Assembly (NCBI RefSeq): GCF_020400825.1
Contig: NZ_JAINVH010000009.1
Span: 1-64,000, forward strand
Direction: 5' to 3'
Source: Streptomyces sp. HPF1205
GTDB lineage: Bacteria; Actinomycetota; Actinomycetes; Streptomycetales; Streptomycetaceae
Length of the DNA: 64,000 bases
Notes under the pieces: generated by a model
What the model was told of the DNA's origin: nothing
Database searches by the model: none
The model's input: the letters and a program-made list of their open reading frames with translations, nothing else
Made by a program: the position numbers and the translations under genes
Shown: positions 53,301 through 59,878 of the stretch, piece after piece
How positions within the stretch are numbered: position 1 is the stretch's first letter
Layout: the number at the start of each line of letters is the position of its first letter

Positions 53301-53396
53301 GCCGATGCCGTACTCGGTTCGGGCGAGGCGGCGTTCAGCGAGCTGAGCGACGCCGAACTCGCCGAACTGGTCGCTCTGCGCGGGAGGCGGCGATGA
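50388..53396 (+). CDS. SNF2-family DNA translocase/helicase
   Basis: The 1002-residue protein has an N-terminal bacterial SNF2-accessory region (about 1-490) and the two ATPase lobes: LRDYQLRGLNWLHRM, DDMGLGKTVTLIALHL (about 560-575), DEAQHVKN and LTGTPVENNLSELW in lobe 1; RAYRIGQTQPVQVHKLI in lobe 2. It should move on double-stranded DNA and displace proteins. ATG 50388 is preferred over GTG 50355 because GGGAG lies at a proper distance. It overlaps the SWIM gene by ATGA; this pair is widespread in Actinobacteria. Confidence 0.92.
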   Translation: MARAFASAEVDENTSAGAAAGRPPAPGPGSLDRNRLLALLPEVASGEAVFLPADPPRLGRIAFWRPGGGPPDLGVGTEEVTVVRPHGSTVRRARVPAAVLPVEQALPLLTRCRALGADGSGRASAATAFWGAAATLALSLLARGQVLPGVSADGFDAWRIGPYDAQDLERLRALAAAMPPQARAVPIPGVSPLTLPPAEPLLRAFLDAVADSLTRTPASRHLTGGPAFADRAPQAVPEQRAWAAEVAAGRDAGLQVSLRLEMPMPMPGTDEAGGPWAAEEAGAAEEARHGSFRAVVQLRSLADPTVLADAADLWAGSAAAPEVFGPRARVDTLLTLRRAARVWPPAARLLEAAVPAGLDLSDDEALALLGDAAEALAGAGVAVHWPKELVRGLTASGVLEPARRSTTSSAASFLSSGGLLDFRWRVALGDQELTDEELERLVRAHQPVVRLRDQWVVVDPELVRRLRRSASSQAPSLTAMDALGAALTGSVEVDGERVAVTASGVLEELRARIADPEARAAREPREQPKALAATLRDYQLRGLNWLHRMTSLGLGGCLADDMGLGKTVTLIALHLRRQERKATAGPTLVVCPASLLGNWEREIRRFAPATPVHRFHGPGRDLSAAACDGFVLTTYGTMRRDAVRLGAQPWGLLVADEAQHVKNPHAHTAKALRTIPSRGRVALTGTPVENNLSELWALLDWTTPGLLGTLSGFRDRYAKAVEGDRDEQAARHLAALVRPFLLRRRKSDPGIAPELPPKTETDRPVSLTKEQVSLYEALVRELMAEIEGSEGMARRGLVMKLLTGLKQVCNHPAQYLKEPDGAKLPGRSGKLELLDELLDTVLAEEGAALVFTQYVSMGRLIERHLADCGVETLFLHGGTTVGRREEMVDAFQAGEKRVFLLSLKAAGTGLNLTRAGHVVHYDRWWNPAVEDQATDRAYRIGQTQPVQVHKLIAEGTVEEKVAEMLRRKRELADAVLGSGEAAFSELSDAELAELVALRGRRR

Positions 53397-54712
53397 CGGA
53401 GCCGACCGGGCGACGTGTCCCCGCTCGGCAGAAGGCGGCCCGCACCTTCGACGCGCTCCCTCCCGCCAAGGGCAGTCGCGCCCCGTTCGCGCAGTCCTGG
53501 TGGGGCCGGGCGTGGCTGGCCGCACTGGAGGAGTCGTCGCTGGACGCCGGCCGCCTGGGACGGGGCCGCACCTATGCGCGGCGCGGCGCGGTCGGACGGG
53601 TCACCGTCGACGCGGGATCGGCGACCGCCGTGGTGCGGGGCAGCCGCCCGTCCCCGTACCGCTCCCGGGTCCGGGTGCGGCAGCTCACCGATCGGCAGTG
53701 GGACCATCTCCTCGACGTGATCGCCGAACGGGCCGCGCACATCGCCGCGCTCCTTGACGGCGAGATGCCGCCCGGGCTCGCGGACGACGCCGAGGCCGCG
53801 GGCGTGACCCTGCTGCCCGGGCCGCGGGACCTCGACCCGGCGTGCGACTGCCCCGACTGGGGCGTCCCCTGCAAGCACGCGGCGGCTCTCTGCTACCAGG
53901 TCGCCCGGCTGCTGGACCGGGATCCTTTCGTCCTGCTGCTCCTGCGGGGCCGCGGTGAGCACGAGCTGACGGACGAACTCGCCCGCCGGAACCTCTCCCG
54001 CGCCGCGGCCGAGTCCGCCGCGTCACCCGTGAGGGGCCCGCGCGTACCTCCGGCCCGCCCCGGCGAGCCCGCGGCGGCGGCGTTCACCGCCGGGGCCGAA
54101 CTGCCGCCGCTGCCTGCCGCCCCGCCGGTGCCGGGACGGGCCTCGCGCGGCCCCGCGCTGGCGGGCTCCGGCGCGCCCGGGCCCGGCGTGGACCCGGCCG
54201 GGCTCGAACTGCTCGCCGCCGACGCCGCGGTGCGCGCCCACCACCTGCTCGCGGCAGCCATGGACGTTCACCGGCACGCCGCCACCGTGCCGCCCGCCCC
54301 GCTCACCGAGTGGCAGGACGCCGTCCGCCTCGCCGCGACCCACCCCACGATGGAGGTCTTCACCCGTATCGCGGCGAACTGCGGCCGTGCCCCCACCGAA
54401 CTCGCCGCCGCCACCCGTGCCTGGCGCCACGGCGGAGTCGCGGCCCTCGACGTGCTGGAGACCGACTGGGTCCCGCCCGCCGGCCACATGGAACGCGCCC
54501 GCGAGGCCCTGCGCGCGGACTGGTCCGACGGCACACCGCCCCGGCTGCGCGCCTGGCGCAACCGCTGGACCGTCAAGGGCCGCGGCGCCCAACTCCGGCT
54601 CGGCCGGGACGGGCTGTGGTACCCGTACGTCAAGGAGCGGGGCGCGTGGTGGCCGGCCGGCCCACCGGACACCGACCCCGCCATTGTCCTGGCCGCGCTT
54701 CTTCAGAGGTGA
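53393..54712 (+). CDS. SWIM zinc finger protein
   Basis: The 439-residue protein carries the SWIM motif CDCPDWGVPCKH (CxCx7CxH, about residues 150-162), expected to bind DNA or protein. Flanking signatures are AQSWWGRAWLAALEESSLDA at the N-terminus and the AAALCYQVARLLDRDPF helix. The second half is Ala/Pro-rich, then helical. It is translationally coupled with the SNF2 translocase and probably its partner in DNA repair or DNA-protein transactions. Confidence 0.9.
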   Translation: MTEPTGRRVPARQKAARTFDALPPAKGSRAPFAQSWWGRAWLAALEESSLDAGRLGRGRTYARRGAVGRVTVDAGSATAVVRGSRPSPYRSRVRVRQLTDRQWDHLLDVIAERAAHIAALLDGEMPPGLADDAEAAGVTLLPGPRDLDPACDCPDWGVPCKHAAALCYQVARLLDRDPFVLLLLRGRGEHELTDELARRNLSRAAAESAASPVRGPRVPPARPGEPAAAAFTAGAELPPLPAAPPVPGRASRGPALAGSGAPGPGVDPAGLELLAADAAVRAHHLLAAAMDVHRHAATVPPAPLTEWQDAVRLAATHPTMEVFTRIAANCGRAPTELAAATRAWRHGGVAALDVLETDWVPPAGHMERAREALRADWSDGTPPRLRAWRNRWTVKGRGAQLRLGRDGLWYPYVKERGAWWPAGPPDTDPAIVLAALLQR

Positions 54713-54939
54713 CACGCGCGTCACCCCTCACCGCTCCCGCACGGGCACGAAGTCCCCGCACGACAGGATGTCGCCGCCCACTCCGGCGGCAGCCGGGCCC
54801 GTCATCGGCGGTCAGCGACAGCACCGGCGCGATGGCCGTGAGCTGCGGGGCGGACAGCGCCCCGTCGACACCCGGTTCGGCTCGCAGCGCCTCCCGCGTG
54901 TCGGCTCGTCGAGCCGGCCCCGACAAGAGTTGCGGAATG

Positions 54940-54963
54940 GATAGTATCGTTTTCGATACTATC
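54940..54963. promoter_or_regulatory. Perfect inverted repeat, candidate operator
   Basis: GATAGTATCG (54940-54949), a TTTT centre and CGATACTATC (54954-54963) form a perfect 10-base inverted repeat. It is AT-rich in a GC-rich setting and ends 14 bases before the ATG at 54978, where a repressor would block transcription. No regulator gene adjoins it. Confidence 0.6.
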
Positions 54964-54977
54964 TTCCGTGCCAGGGA

Positions 54978-55355
54978 ATGAAGCACTCCAGCTGGCGGGG
55001 ACGTGCCGTCGAACCACTGGTCCGGGAGTCCCTCGCCCGGATCCTGCCGGACGGCGGACTGCCCGCCGCCCCCGCGGTCGGCGGCTACTGGACGCGCAGC
55101 AACGACGTCGAGATCGACCTGGTGGGTGCGGACCGGCAGCCCGTGGCGAAGCAGCTGCTGTTCCTGGGCTCGGTCAAGTGGCTTGAGAAAGCCCCGTTCG
55201 ACGCCCACGATCTGGCTGCCCTGCACAAGCACAGGGCGTCACTCACCGATGAACCGATCCCTCTTGTCGCCGTCTCCCGCAGCGGCGTCACCTGCTCGGG
55301 CCTTCAGGCGGCTTTCGGGCCGGAGGAACTCCTCAGAGCGTGGCGCGCCCGATGA
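54978..55355 (+). pseudogene. DUF234 domain remnant of an archaeal-type ATPase
   Basis: The 125 residues match only the C-terminal DUF234 part of AAA-type ATP-binding proteins: [36 protein letters not shown] and LLFLGSVKWLEKAPF with the Asp-x-Glu-x-Asp...Ser-Val-Lys pattern of a PD-(D/E)xK-like nuclease fold. The P-loop, helicase-like and winged-helix parts that normally precede are absent, and no trace of them is seen in the 265 bases upstream. A 5' deletion is the simplest view. A functional stand-alone domain under the operator at 54940 is possible. Confidence 0.65.
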
Positions 55356-55421
55356 TCCGACGGCCGTGCCGGGTGGTCCACCCGCGCGGTCGGTCAGCCG
55401 TCCGTCCCTTGCGAGGTGCTC

Positions 55422-55769
55422 TCAGCGCAGGTCGTCCACCAGCAGGTCGAGCGCGGCCTCTTCGTGCAGGGCGATGCCCAGGGCGGCCATGGCCGGTGCG
55501 AGGGCGGAATCCCAATCGGCCTCGGCGGGCCGGCCCGACAGCGGAAGCTGCGGGGTGCCCCGGGCCTGGGCACGGGCGGCGAGCCGTTCGTAATCCTCGG
55601 CGTGGAAGCGCCAGGGCGCGGCGTCGTAGCGGCGCATGACGCGGTTGGCCAGGGTGGTGCCGGGCCGGTCGAAGCCGACCCCGGCACGCTCGACAAACTC
55701 GGCTTGCACCGCAGGGGCCTCTTGTGGCGGTTCCTCCGGACTGACGAGGCTGGGCACCACCACTGGCAC
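55422..55769 (-). CDS. Hypothetical protein
   Basis: I do not recognise this 115-residue protein. It contains RVMRRYDAAPWRFHAEDYER, a Leu/Pro segment and a helical end (AMAALGIALHEEAALDLLVD). There is no signal peptide or membrane segment. The GTG start lacks a clear ribosome site. It could be a small regulator or a type of immunity partner; nothing in the sequence decides. Confidence 0.5.
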   Translation of the reverse strand: MPVVVPSLVSPEEPPQEAPAVQAEFVERAGVGFDRPGTTLANRVMRRYDAAPWRFHAEDYERLAARAQARGTPQLPLSGRPAEADWDSALAPAMAALGIALHEEAALDLLVDDLR

Positions 55770-55902
55770 GGGTGGCCGCTTCGAACGAAATCTTGTCGCT
55801 TCCTGGGCGGTGCGACTGCGGCAGACAGGCCCCCGTCACAGGTGGGGAATCGGCCGGCACATTGACGCGCAGGCGACACTCCACCCGGTCGGACCGAGGC
55901 CG

Positions 55903-56436
55903 TCACCAGCAGCGTGCCGGCGCTGCGCGGTCCGTCGGCACGTCGTAGGCGCCGGGCGCGGTGCGCAGGTGGTCGAGCTCCCGCAGGACCGCCGCCACGT
56001 CGTCCCGCCATCCGCGCAGTTCGGCGGGGGTCGGAGGAAGGACCGAACCGTGGTAGTGGCATACCAGGCTGAGGCGGTGCCAGGTGGCGGCGTAGCGTCC
56101 CGCCAGGGCGGACCCGGCGTGCTGGGCCAGCCATGCGGTCTTGGTGCGGGCGCTGCAGCGTACAAGCGCCGGGCGGCGGGCTCGCAGGTAGGCGTCCAGC
56201 CGGTCGTCCAGCGCACGCCGCAGGAGGAAGGCGGCGGCGCGGGTGTGCACCGTGCGGGCGGGCGCGGCCGCCCCGGCAACCGCGGACGTATCGGCGGGAC
56301 CGGACGCCCTGCCGCCACCGCCACCGGCGCCCGGACCCGCACCGCCCCCCGCACCGCGCCCCGCACCGGCCGCACCGCCACCCCCACCGGCGCCCAGGAG
56401 TGCGTCGACCGTCGAGAGCCGCTCCGCGGGGGTCAC
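55903..56436 (-). CDS. Hypothetical protein co-translated with the zinc-hook ATPase
   Basis: The 177-residue product starts TPAERLSTVDALLG, continues with a Gly/Ala-rich linker (about 15-55), and has a helical domain with Arg/Trp-rich segments (HTRAAAFLLRRALDDRLDAY, ATWHRLSLVCHYHGSVLPPT, VAAVLRELDHLRTAP). The GTG start overlaps the ATPase stop by four bases, which argues for a joint function. No known family is recognised. Confidence 0.65.
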   Translation of the reverse strand: MTPAERLSTVDALLGAGGGGGAAGAGRGAGGGAGPGAGGGGGRASGPADTSAVAGAAAPARTVHTRAAAFLLRRALDDRLDAYLRARRPALVRCSARTKTAWLAQHAGSALAGRYAATWHRLSLVCHYHGSVLPPTPAELRGWRDDVAAVLRELDHLRTAPGAYDVPTDRAAPARCW

Positions 56437-58946
56437 AGCCGCCTCAACCCCTTCGCCACCCGCGCGGTCCGGTCGATCCGGGCCGACGGGTCGCTGACGT
56501 CGACCGCCGCATGGGAGCCCCGGTTGCACCAGCCGATGACCTGGGACGTCTCCGCCCCGAGCCGCCGGGTGAGTTCGGCGTGGACCACGCCGTCGGCGCG
56601 CCGCTCGCCGAACAGCGCCAGCGAGGCGAGCTGCACGAGCTTCCCGCCCCTGCCGCGCAGCTCCTCGATCTCCGCCGCCTTCCACGACGGCGTACCCGGG
56701 TCGAACACCCGCCGCATGACGACCTCATGGAGCGCGGCCTCCAGCGCGATACGGCACAGCCCGGGCAGGACCTCGGCAAGGACTTCCGGCGTACCGGCGA
56801 GGTCCTTGGCGACCTCGCGTGCCTCGGCCAGTGCGAGCTTGACCGGATCGTCCGCGGTCCGCACGGACACCTGCGAGTGGTCCTGCCGGCTGATCTCCAG
56901 GACCGTCGCCGGGATGCGGTGGTAGCGCAGGGCGTCGGGAAGCCTGGTGTCGTGGGAGAAGACCACGACCTGCCGGGTCTCCGCCACGAGTGCCAGCACC
57001 CGGGCGAGTCCTTCGACCTTGCGCGGGTCCATCGACTGCACGGGGTCGTCGATGACGACGAACCCGAACGGGCTTTCCGGTGCCGTCGCGCGAGGCAGGA
57101 ACAGCGCCAGCGCCAGCGAGAACAGCTCACCCTGGCTGACCACGCTCAGGGCGGGAGCGCCGGCGTCGTCGACGGTGACGTCGAGTTCGAGGCTGCGCCC
57201 GTTGTAGCCCTCGGAGCCCTTCAGCTCGATGCTGCTGAGCGACACGCTGCTCTCGGGGCACAGGTGCCGCCAGACCATCGTCGCGGTCTCCGCGACGCCC
57301 CGCATCCGCGCTTCCCGCAGTTCCGCCTGCACGCCCTTCAGCCACTCGCGCGCCTTCTTCACCGCCGCGACGAGCGGCTTGGCCGCGGCGGCCTCGTCGT
57401 GGTCCCGCAGCCAGCCGGCGAGTCGCGGCACGACACGCAGCCACTGCTCGTCGTGCGCGGCCAGCTCCCGCTCCGCCTGCTCGCGCACCTGATGGCAGGC
57501 GTCCGCAAGGGCTGCGGCGGTCTTCTCCGCGGACGAGGCGAGAACGTCGTCCTCGATGATCTCCCGGCACGCCGTCCACGCGTCCCAGACCGGGCGCATC
57601 GCGTCCGGGAGCCAGGAGGGCGGACCCGCGATCAGCGCGAGCAAGTGCTGCCGGGCGGAACGCAGTTCGCGCACGGCCGTCTCGGCCTCCGCGGCATCCG
57701 CCCGCAGGAGGTCGATCTGCTCGGCGGCCCGGACCGCCCAAGCGTCGTCGAGGCGGGCCTCGCCGCAGACGGGGCAGGCGGGATCGCCGCGGTGCCGCTG
57801 GTGGTGCCGGAGCGCCCTGTCCAGCAGGTCGGCGCGGGCGCGCGCGTCACCGGCGTCGGTGAGGCGGGCGTCCGCGGCGTCGGCCGCCGCGATCCGCAGC
57901 CGCTCCGCCGCGCGGGCGACATCGTCGACGCGGGGTCCTTCCAGCCCGGCCAGGCGCCGCAGCCGGATCGGCTCCGCCGCGTCGGCGGACCCGGCGCCCG
58001 CGAGCAGGGCCCGTACCCGCTCGGGGTCGACGGGCCTGGCCAGCGCGGCGAGTGCCGTCCGCGCCCGCGGGTCGTCGGTCTCCGCCAGGGCCGCGAGGAG
58101 ACTGTCCAGTCCGGCCTTGGCCCGCTTCTCGGGCTCGGCGAGCTCCTTCTCCCGGTCGGCGAGGCGCTGCCGGGCGTCGGAGAGCTGCCCGAGGCCGAGG
58201 ATCGTGGCGAGGGCGTCGTACATCCGGACCGGCTTGGCGGTCAGCATCTGGCCGAGTTCGCTGTACGACAGGATCGGGCGGTACGTACGCAGCGCCTCGT
58301 CCCAGCCGAGAGCCGACGCCGGTACGGGACCGGGGCCGGGCCCGGGGCCGAGGCCCTCGGCGACGGCCTGCGAGTCGGTGAACGCGTCCCCCGTCCACGT
58401 CCTGGTGATCGTGACCGGAGAGCTCCGGCCGGGCACCAGCACGTCCAGGTCGATCCGCGGGTCCCGCGGGTGGTGCAGGTTGCGCCAGCCGCGCTGCTGG
58501 AGGGGGTGCGCGGGCTTGCCGTCGTCGCCGAGCCAGCGGCGGTTGGCACCGGTGAGGGCCACCTCGATGGCCTCGGCGAAGCTGGACTTGCCGCTGCCGT
58601 TGCGTCCGGTGATGACGGTCAGGCCCGGCCCGGGCGGGAGTTCGACGGTGCGGGACGGGCCGATGCCGCGGAAGCCCCGCACGGTGACGGAGCCCAGCAC
58701 GGCCCCCTTCCCGAGGGAGGCGGCGGGCGAGCCCGTGCCGGTGCCCGGGGCGGCCAGCGAGTCGGCGACCAGGGACCGCACGGTGTCGTTCAGCCCCGAA
58801 GCGTCCAGTCGCCGGGTGACCTCCACGAGGAGGCCGCCGGCGGCGCCGTCCTCGTCCGTACGGGTCTGCTCGGCGGCGCCGTCCTCGGCCGTACGGGCCT
58901 GCTCCGCGGCTCCGGCGCCGGCCGCGTTCTGTGCCGGGTCGGCCAT
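56433..58946 (-). CDS. SMC/Rad50-like ABC ATPase with zinc hook
   Basis: The 837-residue protein has all ABC-type motifs: Walker A ITGRNGSGKSSFAEAIEVAL, signature SQGELFSLALALF, Walker B FVVIDDPVQSMDPRKVEGLA and the H-loop VVVFSHDTRL. In the middle a CPVCGEA motif between helical arms forms a Rad50-type zinc hook. The first 75 residues are low-complexity (two near-repeats of EQTRTDEDGA). It stands in an operon of three: membrane protein (2-base gap), ATPase, small protein (4-base overlap). Such ATPases occur in DNA repair and in phage-defence systems; the divergent DNA methylases favour defence. Confidence 0.88.
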   Translation of the reverse strand: MADPAQNAAGAGAAEQARTAEDGAAEQTRTDEDGAAGGLLVEVTRRLDASGLNDTVRSLVADSLAAPGTGTGSPAASLGKGAVLGSVTVRGFRGIGPSRTVELPPGPGLTVITGRNGSGKSSFAEAIEVALTGANRRWLGDDGKPAHPLQQRGWRNLHHPRDPRIDLDVLVPGRSSPVTITRTWTGDAFTDSQAVAEGLGPGPGPGPVPASALGWDEALRTYRPILSYSELGQMLTAKPVRMYDALATILGLGQLSDARQRLADREKELAEPEKRAKAGLDSLLAALAETDDPRARTALAALARPVDPERVRALLAGAGSADAAEPIRLRRLAGLEGPRVDDVARAAERLRIAAADAADARLTDAGDARARADLLDRALRHHQRHRGDPACPVCGEARLDDAWAVRAAEQIDLLRADAAEAETAVRELRSARQHLLALIAGPPSWLPDAMRPVWDAWTACREIIEDDVLASSAEKTAAALADACHQVREQAERELAAHDEQWLRVVPRLAGWLRDHDEAAAAKPLVAAVKKAREWLKGVQAELREARMRGVAETATMVWRHLCPESSVSLSSIELKGSEGYNGRSLELDVTVDDAGAPALSVVSQGELFSLALALFLPRATAPESPFGFVVIDDPVQSMDPRKVEGLARVLALVAETRQVVVFSHDTRLPDALRYHRIPATVLEISRQDHSQVSVRTADDPVKLALAEAREVAKDLAGTPEVLAEVLPGLCRIALEAALHEVVMRRVFDPGTPSWKAAEIEELRGRGGKLVQLASLALFGERRADGVVHAELTRRLGAETSQVIGWCNRGSHAAVDVSDPSARIDRTARVAKGLRRL

Positions 58947-58948
58947 GG

Positions 58949-59608
58949 TCAGGCCACCTTCTTCCAGGTCTGGCAGCCCTGGGTCTTGAAGACCTCGCCC
59001 ATGCGGACGGTGACGCGGCCGCTGCCGCTGAGGTTGTCGTTGGCGATGATCGAGTCGAACTCGCCGCTGGAGTCCTTGTCCCGCTCCCAGTAGCAGCCGA
59101 AGTCCGCGGGCCCGGCGGTCCTGTAGGTGCCGGCGGCGATGTCCTCGCCGACCAGGTACTCGCCGTCCCCGTCGAAGGACGTGGGCGGGCCGGGCTTCGC
59201 GGTCGGCTTCGGCTTTACGGCCGGCTTCGTGGTCGCCGGCTTCGGGGCCTCGGTCGTCGGAGCCTGGGTCGTCGGGGTTTCGGTCGTCGGGGTTCCGGTG
59301 CTGGGGGCGGCCGTGGGCGCCGGCGACGGCGCGGTGGCGGCGGGAGCCGTGGCCGCGGGACTGGTCGTGGTGGAGGCCGCGGCCTTCTTCCCGTCGTCCG
59401 CCGAGCCTCCGCTCTGGCCGATGCCGACGCCGATGACGAGCGCCACGAGGGCGACGGCGCCGTGCGTCAGCACGGGACGCCGCTTCTTCGGGGCGATGGG
59501 GGAGGGGACCCCCGGACCCTGCGGGCGCGGGGCGGCCGGCGGGCCGGAGGGCGTCGCCCAGGTCGGGCCGGAACGGGGAGCGGGGGGCGGGGTCGGGCCG
59601 TCGGTCAT
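58949..59608 (-). CDS. One-pass membrane protein with secreted domain
   Basis: The 219-residue protein has a Pro-rich cytosolic start, a membrane helix (about 49-66, GAVALVALVIGVGIG), a Thr/Pro/Lys-rich stalk with TTEAP-type repeats (about 95-140), and an outer domain with two Cys (GEYLVGEDIAAGTYRTAGPA, FGCYWERDKDSSG, TQGCQTWKKV). That outer domain is common in exported streptomycete proteins of unknown role. The gap to the ATPase gene is only 2 bases, an odd pairing of an outer-facing protein with a cytosolic ATPase. Confidence 0.75.
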   Translation of the reverse strand: MTDGPTPPPAPRSGPTWATPSGPPAAPRPQGPGVPSPIAPKKRRPVLTHGAVALVALVIGVGIGQSGGSADDGKKAAASTTTSPAATAPAATAPSPAPTAAPSTGTPTTETPTTQAPTTEAPKPATTKPAVKPKPTAKPGPPTSFDGDGEYLVGEDIAAGTYRTAGPADFGCYWERDKDSSGEFDSIIANDNLSGSGRVTVRMGEVFKTQGCQTWKKVA

Positions 59609-59786
59609 CGTGCCGGCTCCTTCGCGAGCGGTGATCGGTGGTCAGTGGTCGGCGGTGGTGGCGCTCACCGAGGAGCGCGGGAGATCCGGGCAGGCGCGAA
59701 CGCCGCGTGCGGCGAGTCGATTCGAGAAACCTGCCGGGCGGGGCAATCGGACCCTGGGGTCGACTGCAAGCGGGACCAGGTAAGCA

Positions 59787-59806
59787 TGACAGTGAAAGCA
59801 CTGTCA
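59787..59806. promoter_or_regulatory. Perfect 8-4-8 inverted repeat between divergent units, candidate operator
   Basis: TGACAGTG and CACTGTCA flank AAAG, 72 bases before the methylase start and 178 bases before the membrane-protein start. The location in the 270-base divergent promoter region suggests one regulator for both units. The N-terminal HTH of the methylase is a conceivable ligand. Confidence 0.55.
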
Positions 59807-59878
59807 ATCACTATCGGGGCTAGCGGTGATGGTGTACGGTGTGACCACAGCACGTGACCCCGAACGTCAGGAAGGCCC

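Noticed and set aside
54940..54963. Inverted repeat as a transposon end or terminator
   Set aside because: No target duplication, second copy or transposase is seen, and it stands before a gene rather than after one; an operator fits better.
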